Shown in pieces: positions 8,659-17,812 of a DNA stretch of 59,682 bases. The notes under the pieces are model-generated. The model worked only from the letters and a program-made list of their open reading frames with translations. It made no database searches and was not told the DNA's origin. Each line of letters opens with the position of its first letter. Positions within the stretch are counted from its first letter, which is position 1. This stretch comes from an uncultured Burkholderiales bacterium (lineage in GTDB: Bacteria > Pseudomonadota > Gammaproteobacteria > Burkholderiales > Casimicrobiaceae): assembly GCA_937944385.1 (NCBI GenBank), contig CALDYQ010000031.1, positions 1 to 59,682 on the forward strand. Reading direction: 5' to 3'. The position numbers were made by a program, and so were the translations under genes.

Positions 8659-8983
8659 GGCAATCTCCTCTGGCGTGAAGGCGCTTTACAGCCATCATTC
8701 TGACCTGTGCTGCGCTGCCATAGAATCCCTTCGGGGCAACAGGGTGGCAAGTCGGCTCGGCTTCACCTTTGACGCCCGATCAGGACGGCGCCGAGCAATC
8801 GTAGAAAGCAAGCCCGAGCACGCGACAAAGTAATCGCGCTGCCTTGCAGATCGTTCAGCCTCGTCCGAGGTGCCTCCTCTGTCTGTCAGACTCGCTGCCG
8901 GATCGGAGAGGTGAACAATGAACCGGTCGTGATCGCACGCCCTATCGGGGCGTAGCGGACGGGGCCGCTGCACCGAAACCCTC
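8659..8983. other. 325-bp divergent intergenic region with a structured leader before the aminotransferase gene
   Basis: No protein-coding gene is supported. On the plus strand a weak promoter candidate is TTCTGA (8698-8703), 17 bp, TAGAAT (8721-8726), which would leave a leader of about 255 nt. Near the 3' end there is a four-codon mini-ORF (MNRS, 8918-8932) with a strong GGAGAGGTG ribosome-binding site. Two short hairpins follow: ACGCCC/GGGCGT (8937-8953) and AGCGG/CCGCT (8954-8969). The aminotransferase ATG at 8984 itself has no obvious Shine-Dalgarno sequence. No known riboswitch was recognised. Confidence 0.4.
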
Positions 8984-10171
8984 ATGCAAACCGATTTTCC
9001 GCGCATCAAGCGCCTCCCGCCTTACGTCTTCGCGATCACGACCGAACTGAAGATGAACGCCCGCCGCCGCGGCGAGGACATCATCGATTTCGGCATGGGC
9101 AATCCGGACGGCCCGACGCCCAAGCACATCGTCGACAAGCTGGTCGAGACAGCCCAACGTGGCGACACCCACGGCTACAGCGTCTCGAAGGGCATCCCCC
9201 GCCTGCGTCGGGCGATCGCGAGCTGGTACGCCGCACGCTACGGCGCCTGGATCGACCCTGAGACCGAGGCGATCGTCACCATCGGCTCGAAGGAGGGGCT
9301 CGCCCACCTCATGCTCGCGACCATGGACAAGGGCGACACGGCGCTCGTCCCGAATCCGAGCTACCCGATCCACATCTATGGGGCGATCATCGCCGGTGCG
9401 GACATCCGCTCGGTCCGGATGACCGACGACGTGGACTTCTTCGAAGAGATCGAGCGCGCGATCCGCGAGAGTTTCCCGAAGCCGAAGATGCTGATTCTCG
9501 GCTTTCCGTCAAACCCGACGGCCAAGTGCGTCGACCTCGCGTTCTTCGAGAAGATCGTCGCCCTGGCCCGCGAGCACAAGATCTGGGTCGTGCACGACCT
9601 GGCCTATGCCGACCTCGGCTTCGACGGCTACAAGGCGCCATCGATCATGCAGGTCAAGGGAGCAAAGGAGGTCGCCGTGGAGTTCTTCACCATGAGCAAG
9701 AGCTACAACATGGCTGGGTGGCGCGTGGGCTTCATGGTGGGCAATCCGCACCTCGTCGCTGCGCTTGCGCGCATCAAGGGCTATCACGACTACGGCACCT
9801 TCACGCCGATCCAGGTGGCCGCGATTACCGCGCTCGAGGGCCCGCAGGACTGTGTCGAGGAGATCCGCCTCAAGTATCAGTCGCGACGCGATGTGATGGT
9901 CAAGGGACTGCGCGAAGCAGGCTGGATGGTCGACAACCCGAAGGCAAGCATGTACATCTGGGCACGCATTCCCGAGCCCTATCAGAAGCTGGGCTCGCTC
10001 GAGTTCTCGAAGAAGCTGCTCGCCGACGCCAAGGTGAGCGTCTCACCCGGTATCGGTTTCGGCCAATATGGCGACACCCATGTCCGTTTCGCGCTGATCG
10101 AGAACGAGGCGCGCTCGCGGCAGGCCATTCGTGGCATCAAGGAGATGTTCCGCAAGGACGGCCTTCTCTAG
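8984..10171 (+). CDS. alaC: alanine transaminase-like class I/II aminotransferase
   Basis: A 395-residue fold-type I PLP enzyme, probably alanine transaminase of the AlaC type, making alanine from pyruvate and glutamate. The sequence shows [14 protein letters not shown] at the N-terminus, [14 protein letters not shown], the PNPSYPIH substrate region, the [10 protein letters not shown] loop with its PLP-interacting Asn, [12 protein letters not shown], and [13 protein letters not shown] with the Schiff-base Lys near 239. It is followed after 30 bp by hom and then thrC, the order usual in betaproteobacteria. Some family members were formerly annotated as aspartate aminotransferases, so exact specificity is not proven. 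The in-frame stop at 8930-8932 and the lack of alternative start codons fix the ATG at 8984. Confidence 0.85.
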   Translation: MQTDFPRIKRLPPYVFAITTELKMNARRRGEDIIDFGMGNPDGPTPKHIVDKLVETAQRGDTHGYSVSKGIPRLRRAIASWYAARYGAWIDPETEAIVTIGSKEGLAHLMLATMDKGDTALVPNPSYPIHIYGAIIAGADIRSVRMTDDVDFFEEIERAIRESFPKPKMLILGFPSNPTAKCVDLAFFEKIVALAREHKIWVVHDLAYADLGFDGYKAPSIMQVKGAKEVAVEFFTMSKSYNMAGWRVGFMVGNPHLVAALARIKGYHDYGTFTPIQVAAITALEGPQDCVEEIRLKYQSRRDVMVKGLREAGWMVDNPKASMYIWARIPEPYQKLGSLEFSKKLLADAKVSVSPGIGFGQYGDTHVRFALIENEARSRQAIRGIKEMFRKDGLL

Positions 10172-10201
10172 TCGCTCTCGGGCAATCGACACGCATACGT
10201 C

Positions 10202-11512
10202 ATGAAACCACTCCGTATCGCTCTCCTCGGCATCGGCACCGTTGGCGGCGGCACCTTCGAGGTGCTCGCGAGGAATGCCCATGAAATCACCCGCCGCGCC
10301 GGTCGTCCGATCGAGGTGGTCGCAGTCGCCGCGCGCAACGAGGCGAAGGCGCGGCGGATCGTGCCGTCGCACATTCCGGTCACGTCGGACTTCGAGGCGG
10401 TCGTCCGCGATCCCGGGGTTGATGTCGTGGTCGAAGTCATGGGGGGCTACGAGCCGGCCAAACGCCTGATCCTCGCCGCGATTGCGCACGGTAAGCACAT
10501 CGTGACCGCGAACAAGGCACTGTTGGCCTTGCATGGTGACGAGATCTTCGCTGCCGCGCGGGCGCAGCAGGTGATCGTGGCCTTCGAAGCCGCGGTCGCC
10601 GGCGGCATTCCGATCATCAAGGCGCTTCGCGAGGCGCTGGTCGCGAACCGGATCGAGTGGATCGCCGGCATCATCAACGGCACGACCAACTTCATCCTCT
10701 CCGAGATGCGCTCGCGCGGGCTGCCGTTCGCCGACGTGCTCAAGGCCGCGCAGGAGAAGGGGTACGCCGAGGCGGATCCGACCTTCGACATCGAAGGCAT
10801 CGATGCGGGGCACAAACTTTCGATCCTCGCCTCGCTCGCCTTCGGGATACCGCTTTCGTTCGATCGCGCGCATGTCGAGGGCATCACTCACGTCGAGGCC
10901 CAGGACATCCGCTACGCCGAGGAGATGGGCTACCGCATCAAGCTGCTCGGGATCGCGCGACGGCGCGCGGAGGGGATCGAGCTGCGCGTCCACCCCACGC
11001 TCATTCCATCAAAGCGCCTCATCGCCAATGTCGAAGGCGTGATGAATGCCGTGCTCGTGAAAGGCGATGCAGTGGGCGCGACGCTCTACTACGGCGCTGG
11101 TGCGGGCGCCTATCCGACCGCCTCGGCGGTGATCGCCGATCTGGTCGACGTCGCGCGCCTGATCGACGCCGACCCGGCGCATCGCGTGCCCTATCTCGCG
11201 TATCAGCACGATCGGTTGGGCACCGAGCCCGTGCTGCCGATCGAGGCGGTGGAGTCTTCTTACTACTTGAGGCTCCGCGTAGATGACCGTCCCGGCGTGC
11301 TTGCCGACATCACGCGCGTGCTTGCCGACAACGAGATCTCGATCGACGCCATGCTGCAGAAAGAGCCCGCCGAAGGCGAGGCGCAGACCGACATCATCCT
11401 GTTGACTCACGAGACGATCGAGCGGCGCGTGCGCGATGCGATGGCGCGCATCGAAGCGCAGCCGAGCACACGCGGACCGATCATCGTGCTGCGTCTGGAG
11501 AACCTAGCCTGA
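10202..11512 (+). CDS. hom: homoserine dehydrogenase
   Basis: A 436-residue monofunctional homoserine dehydrogenase, the NAD(P)H-dependent reductase converting aspartate semialdehyde to homoserine on the way to threonine and methionine. Seen in the sequence: the Rossmann motif GIGTVGGG at about 10-17, TANKALLALHG, the catalytic-domain signature AGIINGTTNFILSEM with the conserved Gly-Thr-Thr-Asn, and GYAEADPTFDIEG carrying the catalytic acidic and lysine environment. A C-terminal ACT domain (YYLRLRVDDRPGVLADITRVL) points to allosteric control by an amino acid, usually threonine. Its TGA overlaps the thrC ATG (TGATG), indicating translational coupling. Confidence 0.96.
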   Translation: MKPLRIALLGIGTVGGGTFEVLARNAHEITRRAGRPIEVVAVAARNEAKARRIVPSHIPVTSDFEAVVRDPGVDVVVEVMGGYEPAKRLILAAIAHGKHIVTANKALLALHGDEIFAAARAQQVIVAFEAAVAGGIPIIKALREALVANRIEWIAGIINGTTNFILSEMRSRGLPFADVLKAAQEKGYAEADPTFDIEGIDAGHKLSILASLAFGIPLSFDRAHVEGITHVEAQDIRYAEEMGYRIKLLGIARRRAEGIELRVHPTLIPSKRLIANVEGVMNAVLVKGDAVGATLYYGAGAGAYPTASAVIADLVDVARLIDADPAHRVPYLAYQHDRLGTEPVLPIEAVESSYYLRLRVDDRPGVLADITRVLADNEISIDAMLQKEPAEGEAQTDIILLTHETIERRVRDAMARIEAQPSTRGPIIVLRLENLA

Positions 11513-12960
11513 TGCGTTACATCTCTACGCGCGGCGGCGGCAGGCCGCAGACCTTTTCGCAGGTGCTGCTTTCGGGGCTTGCCGAGGATGGCGGGCTCAT
11601 GTTGCCCGAGACCCTGCCGCGGATCACGGATGCCGATCTCACCGCCTGGCGAGGCTTGCCCTATCACACGCTCGCGGCACGGGTGATCGCCCGCTTCGTC
11701 GATGATGCCGACCTCCCGCATGCGGAGCTCGCGCGCATGACCGCGGAGACCTATACCGCTCAGACCTTCGGCAGCGAGGCGATCACGCCGCTCACCTCCA
11801 TCGAGGCTTTCCGCCCGGGTCTTTGGCTGCAGGGGCTCTCGAATGGTCCCACGCTCGCCTTCAAGGACATGGCGATGCAGCTCCTCGGTCGATTGTTCGA
11901 GTTCGAGCTCGGTCGCACGGGGCGGCGGCTCAACATCCTCGGCGCGACGAGCGGCGACACGGGCAGTGCAGCGGAATACGCGATGCGAGGGCGCGCGGGC
12001 ATTGCTGTGTTCATGCTTTCGCCCGCAGGCCGCATGAGCCCGTTCCAGCGCGCGCAGATGTATTCCCTGACGGATGCGAACATTCACAACATCGCCGTCG
12101 AGGGCGTGTTCGACGACTGTCAAGACATCGTGAAGGCGGTCTCGAACGATCTCGAGTTCAAGGCGCGGCATGCGATCGGAACGGTCAATTCGATCAACTG
12201 GGGCCGCATCGTCGCCCAGGTCGTCTACTACGTCTACGGTTATCTGCAGGCAACGTCGTCGAACGACGAGCGCGTGTCCTTCGCCGTGCCCTCGGGCAAC
12301 TTTGGCAACATCCTCGCCGGCCACATCGCACGCGAGATGGGGGTGCCGATCGAGCGGCTGATCCTGGCGACCAACGAGAACAACGTCCTCGCCGAGTTCT
12401 TCCAGACCGGTATCTACCGGCCACGGGCGAGCCGCGAGACGTTCGAGACCTCCTCGCCGTCGATGGACATCTCGAAGGCGTCCAACTTCGAGCGCTTCGT
12501 CTATCACCTCTTCGACGGCGACGCCGACCGCGTGCGCGCGCTTTGGCGCGAGGTGGACCGAGGCGGCGCGTTCGACATCTCAGCCACGCCGGAATTCTTG
12601 GGCTTGCAGGAGCGCTTCGGCTTCGTGGCCGGGACGAGCACCCACGCCGAGCGCATCGCAACGATTCGCGCCGTGCATGCGCGGACGGGCGTCCTGATCG
12701 ACACCCACACGGCCGATGGGGTGAAGGTGGCTCGCGACCTCGCCCCGGCCCATGGCAAGACGCTCGTGCTCGAAACCGCGCTGCCGGTCAAGTTCGCCGC
12801 GGCAGTGCGGGAAGCCGTGGGATTCGAACCGCCCCTCACCGATGCGCAGCGCCGAATGCTCGACCTGCCGCAGCATGTGACGACGTTGCCGCCTTCGATC
12901 GAGCGCGTCAAGGCAATCATCGCCTCCGTCACTGCCCCGGCGGCGGGGTCATCGCACTGA
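11512..12960 (+). CDS. thrC: threonine synthase
   Basis: A 482-residue PLP enzyme converting O-phosphohomoserine to threonine. The N-terminal MRYISTRG and FSQVLLSGLAEDGGLMLPE are typical of the long proteobacterial class. GPTLAFKDMAMQ holds the PLP lysine near 118, and LGATSGDTGSAAE forms the phosphate-binding loop. The ATG overlaps the hom stop codon, so the two consecutive pathway genes are coupled. The homoserine kinase step is not encoded here. The next gene, an ABC ATPase, begins 10 bp after the stop and may be read through. Confidence 0.96.
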   Translation: MRYISTRGGGRPQTFSQVLLSGLAEDGGLMLPETLPRITDADLTAWRGLPYHTLAARVIARFVDDADLPHAELARMTAETYTAQTFGSEAITPLTSIEAFRPGLWLQGLSNGPTLAFKDMAMQLLGRLFEFELGRTGRRLNILGATSGDTGSAAEYAMRGRAGIAVFMLSPAGRMSPFQRAQMYSLTDANIHNIAVEGVFDDCQDIVKAVSNDLEFKARHAIGTVNSINWGRIVAQVVYYVYGYLQATSSNDERVSFAVPSGNFGNILAGHIAREMGVPIERLILATNENNVLAEFFQTGIYRPRASRETFETSSPSMDISKASNFERFVYHLFDGDADRVRALWREVDRGGAFDISATPEFLGLQERFGFVAGTSTHAERIATIRAVHARTGVLIDTHTADGVKVARDLAPAHGKTLVLETALPVKFAAAVREAVGFEPPLTDAQRRMLDLPQHVTTLPPSIERVKAIIASVTAPAAGSSH

Positions 12961-12970
12961 CGGCGCAGGC

Positions 12971-14026
12971 ATGGCCAACCGCCTCATCGTCCAGCACCTC
13001 ACACACCGCTATCCACCGCGCGGTCGGGAACCGGCGCGAGATACGCTCGCCGACGTGAGCTTCGAGGTCGAGACAGGCCGTGTGGGTTGCCTGCTGGGTC
13101 CCTCGGGCTGCGGCAAGACGACCTTGCTTCGCTGTGTGGCGGGCCTCGAACGGCCCAATGGCGGCGTGATTCGTATCGGAGATCGCATCGTCAACGACGC
13201 GGGGACCTTCGTCGAGCCGGAGGTCCGCGGCGTGGGCATCGTGTTTCAGGACTACGCGCTCTTTCCGCACCTGAACGTCGCAGACAACGTCGCCTTCGGT
13301 CTCTTTCGCCTGACCGCGACCGAGCGGGCGAGGGCGGTCGACGACGCGCTTGCGCTCGTGGGCCTCACCAAGGAAAGGGCGGCTTTTCCGCACGAGCTCT
13401 CGGGTGGACAGCAGCAGCGGGTTGCTCTGGCGCGTGCAATCGTGACACGGCCCAAGGTCGTGCTCTTCGACGAGCCCTTCTCGAATCTCGATGTCGAGAC
13501 GCGGCAGACGCTCTCGGCTGAAGTTCGTAGCCTGCTGTTGGAGACGGGCGCCACGGCGCTGTTGGTGACCCATGACCAGCACGAGGCCTTCGCGTTGGCC
13601 GACGAGGTGGGCGTGCTGCGCAATGGCCAGCTCGAACAGTGGGATACCGCCTACAACCTCTATCACCAGCCGTCCACACGGTTTGTCGCCGACTTCGTGG
13701 GCGAGGGTGTGTTCCTGCCGGCGACCGTGGTCGATGCCCATCACGTCGAGTGCGAACTCGGACTGCTACGCCTCGATCAGGCGACCCCGCGTTCGAAGGG
13801 CGAGCGGATCGAACTGCTGCTCCGGCCGGACGATGTGGTGCATGACGATGCGAGCCCCTGGACGGCGCGTGTGCTCGCCCGGGCCTTCCGGGGCGCGGAG
13901 TTTCTCTACACATTGCAGCTTGCAAGCGGTGCGAGTGTGCTGGCCCTCGTGCCCAGCCATCACAACCACCGGGTCGGCGAATCGATTGGCATCCGCCTCC
14001 AGCTGGATCACGTCATCGCGTTCTAG
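12971..14026 (+). CDS. ABC transporter ATP-binding protein, FbpC/PotA-like
   Basis: A 351-residue importer-type ATPase with Walker A GPSGCGKTT near 43-51, Q-loop VFQDYALFPHL, signature LSGGQQQR, Walker B VVLFDEP and switch His in LLVTHDQHEAF. The C-terminal 110 residues are a TOBE-like regulatory domain (ERIELLLRPDDV). The overall form matches ferric-iron (FbpC) and polyamine/sulfate importer ATPases. No permease or binding protein lies next to it, so the substrate cannot be inferred from context. It begins 10 bp after thrC and is probably read in the same transcript. It converges on the acyl-CoA dehydrogenase gene. Confidence 0.85.
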   Translation: MANRLIVQHLTHRYPPRGREPARDTLADVSFEVETGRVGCLLGPSGCGKTTLLRCVAGLERPNGGVIRIGDRIVNDAGTFVEPEVRGVGIVFQDYALFPHLNVADNVAFGLFRLTATERARAVDDALALVGLTKERAAFPHELSGGQQQRVALARAIVTRPKVVLFDEPFSNLDVETRQTLSAEVRSLLLETGATALLVTHDQHEAFALADEVGVLRNGQLEQWDTAYNLYHQPSTRFVADFVGEGVFLPATVVDAHHVECELGLLRLDQATPRSKGERIELLLRPDDVVHDDASPWTARVLARAFRGAEFLYTLQLASGASVLALVPSHHNHRVGESIGIRLQLDHVIAF

Positions 14027-14064
14027 GCTCCGCGGAACGGGGGGCTTGCGCTCTCTGCGGCCGA

Positions 14065-14094
14065 GGGTCGGGGGGCTGAGGGTCGGGGGTAGGG
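14065..14094 (+). other. potential G-quadruplex between convergent genes
   Basis: Five G tracts (GGG, GGGGGG, GGG, GGGGG, GGG) separated by 2-4 nt occur in 30 bp, made of two copies of GAGGGTCGGGGG. The site fills the 83-bp gap between the stop codons of the ABC ATPase and the acyl-CoA dehydrogenase genes. It fits the intramolecular G4 pattern on the plus strand and could act on transcription ends. Confidence 0.5.
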
Positions 14095-14109
14095 CGGTCC
14101 GTGTCGGGC

Positions 14110-15906
14110 TCAGAACGCCGCTTCGTCTAGCGCGAGTGTGCCCTCAGCGCCGTCCGTGATCACCTCCGCAGCGGCAATGGCCTCCGGGATCATCGTGTCG
14201 ACGTAAAAGCGCAGCGTGGCGAGCTTCGCCTCGTGAAACGCGCGATCGGCGTCCCCGGCGTCGAGCCGCTCGGCCGAGGCCTTGGCCACGCGGGCGAGCG
14301 CCCAGGCACCGCAGACGATGCCAAAGAGCTTGACCATCGGCACGCTGCCGGCGTAGCAGGCACGCAGCTCGGTCTTCCAGTGAGCTAGGTTCCAATCGAC
14401 CCCGCGCTCCAAGGCATCGATGCCTTGGGCGAGTCGGCGACGCGCGGCCACGAGGTGGGCATGGCTCGCACTCTCGAGGCCGGCGACGAAGGCGCGCATC
14501 GTCTCGATGAGCGCCTTGGCGGTGACACCGCCTTCACGGGCCATCTTGCGGCCGATCAGGTCGTTGGCCTGAATGGCGGTCGTGCCCTCGTAGATCGTGG
14601 TGATGCGGGCGTCACGGTAGTACTGGGCCGCGCCGGTTTCCTCGACGTAGCCCATGCCACCATGCACCTGGATGCCCTGATAGGTGACGTCCTGGGCCAT
14701 CTCGGTCGACCAGCCCTTGACCACGGGGATCATGAGATCGACGAAGGCCTGATTGGCTTTTCGGATCGCAGCGTCGGGGTGGGCTTCGGCGAGATCGAAC
14801 GCATGGGCGGTGGCCATGGCGAGCGCGCGCGCGGCCTCGGTCTGCGCCCGCATGCGAAGCAGCATGCGGCGCACGTCCGGGTGCCGGATGATCGGTACGG
14901 TTGGGCCCTTCGGGTCGGCGACATCACGGGACTGCAGTCGCTCACGCGCGAACGCGGCCGCCCGCTGGTAGGCGCGCTCGGCGATGCCGATGCCCTGCAA
15001 CCCCACACCGAAGCGCGCGAGGTTCATCATGATGAACATGTATTCGAGGCCCCGGTTCTCCTCGCCCACGAGATAGCCGACCGCACCGCCGTGGTCGCCA
15101 TACTGCATGACCGCCGTCGGTGAGCCGTGGATGCCGAGCTTGTGTTCAAGCGAGACACAGCGAACATCGTTGCGCGCGCCGACCGAGCCGTCCGCGTTGA
15201 CGAGGAACTTGGGCACGACGAAGAGTGAAATGCCCTTGACCCCCTCGGGTGCGTCCGGCGTGCGGGCGAGCACGAGATGGATGATGTTCTCGGTCCAGTC
15301 GTGTTCGCCGTAGGTGATGTAGATCTTGGTGCCAAAGAGGCGATAGGTGCCATCCGGCGCACGTTCGGCCCGGGTCTTCACGAGCGCCAAGTCCGAGCCC
15401 GCCTGCGGTTCGGTCAGGTTCATCGTGCCGGCCCACTCGCCGGAGACCATCTTCTCGACATAGGTGCGCTTGAGTTCGTCGCTGCCGGCGATCAGGAGCG
15501 CCTCGATCGCGCCCTGCGTGAGCATCGGCATCAGCCCGAAGCTCATGCATGAGGCGTGCAGCATCTCGTCGGTGAGGGTGGCGACTGAGCGGGGCATGCC
15601 CAGACCGCCAAACTCCGGGGGCATCGGCAGCCCCATGCCACCGATGGCCCGGAAGGTCTCGTAGGCCGCTTTGAAGCCGCTGGGTGTGCTCACCGAGCCA
15701 TCGTCGTGGCGTCTCGCGCCTTCGCGGTCACCCGGCCAGTTGAGCGGATCGAGGACCTCGCTCGCGAACTTCGCGGTCTCCTCGAGGATCGCCTGCACCG
15801 TGTCCGGCGTGGCCTCGGCAAAGTGCGTAAGCGCCGCGAGCTCGCCGATCGGGGCAACGGTTTCGAGCAGGAAACGGAATTCCTTGAGCGGTGCGGCGTA
15901 GGGCAT
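14110..15906 (-). CDS. acyl-CoA dehydrogenase, long DmdC-like class
   Basis: A 598-residue FAD-dependent acyl-CoA dehydrogenase of the class with an extra C-terminal domain, related to 3-methylmercaptopropionyl-CoA dehydrogenase (DmdC). Motifs: MNLTEPQAGSDLALVKTRA (FAD/substrate loop), GTKIYITYGEHD, HKLGIHGSPTAVM, and QVHGGMGYVEE..YYRDARITTIYEGTTAIQANDLIGRK, which includes the region of the catalytic Glu. It oxidises an acyl-CoA to the enoyl-CoA and passes electrons to ETF. The etfBA genes sit directly upstream on the same strand, and ETF-QO at 29-31 kb would complete the route to quinone. The substrate chain is not deducible. Confidence 0.9.
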   Translation of the reverse strand: MPYAAPLKEFRFLLETVAPIGELAALTHFAEATPDTVQAILEETAKFASEVLDPLNWPGDREGARRHDDGSVSTPSGFKAAYETFRAIGGMGLPMPPEFGGLGMPRSVATLTDEMLHASCMSFGLMPMLTQGAIEALLIAGSDELKRTYVEKMVSGEWAGTMNLTEPQAGSDLALVKTRAERAPDGTYRLFGTKIYITYGEHDWTENIIHLVLARTPDAPEGVKGISLFVVPKFLVNADGSVGARNDVRCVSLEHKLGIHGSPTAVMQYGDHGGAVGYLVGEENRGLEYMFIMMNLARFGVGLQGIGIAERAYQRAAAFARERLQSRDVADPKGPTVPIIRHPDVRRMLLRMRAQTEAARALAMATAHAFDLAEAHPDAAIRKANQAFVDLMIPVVKGWSTEMAQDVTYQGIQVHGGMGYVEETGAAQYYRDARITTIYEGTTAIQANDLIGRKMAREGGVTAKALIETMRAFVAGLESASHAHLVAARRRLAQGIDALERGVDWNLAHWKTELRACYAGSVPMVKLFGIVCGAWALARVAKASAERLDAGDADRAFHEAKLATLRFYVDTMIPEAIAAAEVITDGAEGTLALDEAAF

Positions 15907-15977
15907 GGCAGGCGGGAGAGTGCAGTCGGAAGGAACATCCCACCAGCCTCAGTGGAGGCTGGCGCCGATGACGACGG

Positions 15978-16910
15978 TCAGAGTTTTGCGGTCAGCTCAG
16001 GCACGGCCTCGAACAGATCGGCTACCAGACCGTAGTCGGCCACCGAGAAGATCGGTGCGTCCGGGTCCTTGTTGATGGCCACGATGACCTTCGAGTCCTT
16101 CATGCCGGCGAGATGTTGAATGGCGCCTGAGACGCCCACGGCGACATAGAGGTCGGGCGCGACGATCTTGCCGGTCTGGCCGACCTGATAGTCGTTGGGG
16201 ACGTAACCCGCATCGACCGCGGCGCGACTCGCACCAATGGCGGCCCCGAGCTTGTCGGCCAGTGGGATGATGATCTTCTGGTAGTTCTCGCCCGAGCCGA
16301 GGCCGCGGCCGCCCGTGACGACGATCCGCGCGGCGGTGAGTTCCGGACGCTCGCTCTTGACGATTTCGGCCGAGACGAACCGAGTCGTCCCGGTGTCGGC
16401 TACGGCAGCGACGGTTTCGATCGTTGCGCTGCCTCCCGTGGTCGCGGCAGCCGCGAACGCGGTTCCCCGCACGGTGATGACCTTGACGCCGTCGGAGGAT
16501 TTCACGGTGGCGTAGGCATTGCCTGCGTAGATCGGGCGCACGAAGGTGTCGGCATCGACCACCTTGAGGATGTCGCTCACCTGGGCGACGTCGAGGAGTG
16601 CTGCGACGCGCGGGGCGAGCGCCTTGCCGTAGGCGGTGGCGGGTGCCAGGATGTGCGTGTAGCCCGCTGCGTTCGCCACGACCTGTGCTGCTGCATTCTC
16701 CGGCAAGCGATGCGCATGTGCCGGTCCGTCAGCGTGGAGCACCTTGGCCACACCGGCGACCGAGGCCGCGGCCTGTGCGGCACCGGCGGCGTTCTCGCCC
16801 GCAACGAGGACGTGGATCTCCCCGCCGATCGCGGCGGCAGCGCTCACCACGTTGAGCGTGGCGGCCTTGAGGCTTTGGTTGTCGTGTTCGGCAATGACGA
16901 GGCAGCGCAT
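15978..16910 (-). CDS. etfA: electron transfer flavoprotein alpha subunit
   Basis: A 310-residue ETF alpha subunit that binds FAD and relays electrons from acyl-CoA dehydrogenases to ETF-ubiquinone oxidoreductase. The C-terminal FAD domain is clear: [61 protein letters not shown] and [14 protein letters not shown]. The N-terminal half shows the usual alanine-rich alpha-subunit layout. It starts only 2 bp after the etfB stop, so they form one transcription unit with the acyl-CoA dehydrogenase 70 bp downstream. Confidence 0.96.
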   Translation of the reverse strand: MRCLVIAEHDNQSLKAATLNVVSAAAAIGGEIHVLVAGENAAGAAQAAASVAGVAKVLHADGPAHAHRLPENAAAQVVANAAGYTHILAPATAYGKALAPRVAALLDVAQVSDILKVVDADTFVRPIYAGNAYATVKSSDGVKVITVRGTAFAAAATTGGSATIETVAAVADTGTTRFVSAEIVKSERPELTAARIVVTGGRGLGSGENYQKIIIPLADKLGAAIGASRAAVDAGYVPNDYQVGQTGKIVAPDLYVAVGVSGAIQHLAGMKDSKVIVAINKDPDAPIFSVADYGLVADLFEAVPELTAKL

Positions 16911-16912
16911 GT

Positions 16913-17662
16913 TCAGATCACCTTCGCTTCGTTCCTGAGCTTTTCGATGAGGGTGGCCACATCGGGCACCTTGATGCCGCCCTGACGCTTGGGCGGCTCC
17001 TCCACGCGGAGGACCGTGAGGCGCGGCGTCACATCGACGCCGAGGTCAACCGGCTTGACCGTTTCGAGTGGCTTCTTCTTCGCCTTCATGATGTTGGGCA
17101 GGGTCGCGTAGCGCGGCTCGTTCAGGCGCAGATCGGTCGTCACGATCGCGGGCAGGTTGACCAGAACGGTTTCGAGGCCGCCGTCGACCTCGCAGGTCAC
17201 GCGAGCAACGCCACCGTCGATCTCGACTTTGGAGGCGAACGTGGCCTGCCCCCAGCCGAGCAGCGCGGCGAGCATCTGCCCGGTCTGGTTGGCATCGTCA
17301 TCGATTGCCTGCTTGCCGAGGATCACGAGCCTCGGCTGCTCGCGTTCGACCACCGCCTTGAGCAGCTTGGCCACCGCGAGCGGCTGCAGCTCGGCGTCCG
17401 TCTCGATCAGGATGCCGCGGTCGGCGCCGATCGCCATTGCGTTTCGCAGCGTCTCCTGGCACTGGGCCACGCCGGCCGACACCGCCACGATCTCGGTGGC
17501 AATCCCTTTCTCTTTGAGCCGAACGGCCTCTTCGACCGCGATTTCGCAGAACGGGTTCATGGACATCTTGACGTTGGCGATATCCACGCCGGTGTTGTCC
17601 GATTTCACGCGGACCTTGACGTTGTAGTCGACCACACGCTTGACGGGAACGAGGACTTTCAA
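16913..17662 (-). CDS. etfB: electron transfer flavoprotein beta subunit
   Basis: A 249-residue ETF beta subunit. [20 protein letters not shown] is the canonical beta-subunit start, followed by [21 protein letters not shown]. The recognition-loop region is [35 protein letters not shown], and [24 protein letters not shown] closes the protein. It heads the etfB-etfA-acyl-CoA dehydrogenase unit. The 150 bp upstream (17663-17812) separate it from the divergent glycosyltransferase gene and should hold both promoters. Confidence 0.96.
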   Translation of the reverse strand: MKVLVPVKRVVDYNVKVRVKSDNTGVDIANVKMSMNPFCEIAVEEAVRLKEKGIATEIVAVSAGVAQCQETLRNAMAIGADRGILIETDAELQPLAVAKLLKAVVEREQPRLVILGKQAIDDDANQTGQMLAALLGWGQATFASKVEIDGGVARVTCEVDGGLETVLVNLPAIVTTDLRLNEPRYATLPNIMKAKKKPLETVKPVDLGVDVTPRLTVLRVEEPPKRQGGIKVPDVATLIEKLRNEAKVI

Positions 17663-17812
17663 CTCGAACTCCTTGCTGTTTTGGGCGGTGCCCGCCGGGG
17701 CCGGAACCCGAACGGCGAAAACCGGATTCTAGGAACCGGCGAGGGGGCCGGTTGGCTCAGCGATTCTGGCGCAGGCGCGTGGAGACTTTGCTCTATCCGA
17801 CACAATGCCGGG

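Noticed and set aside
8695-9009. 104-codon minus-strand open frame upstream of the aminotransferase gene
   Set aside because: It has no ribosome-binding site or motifs and overlaps the aminotransferase start; composition is not protein-like.
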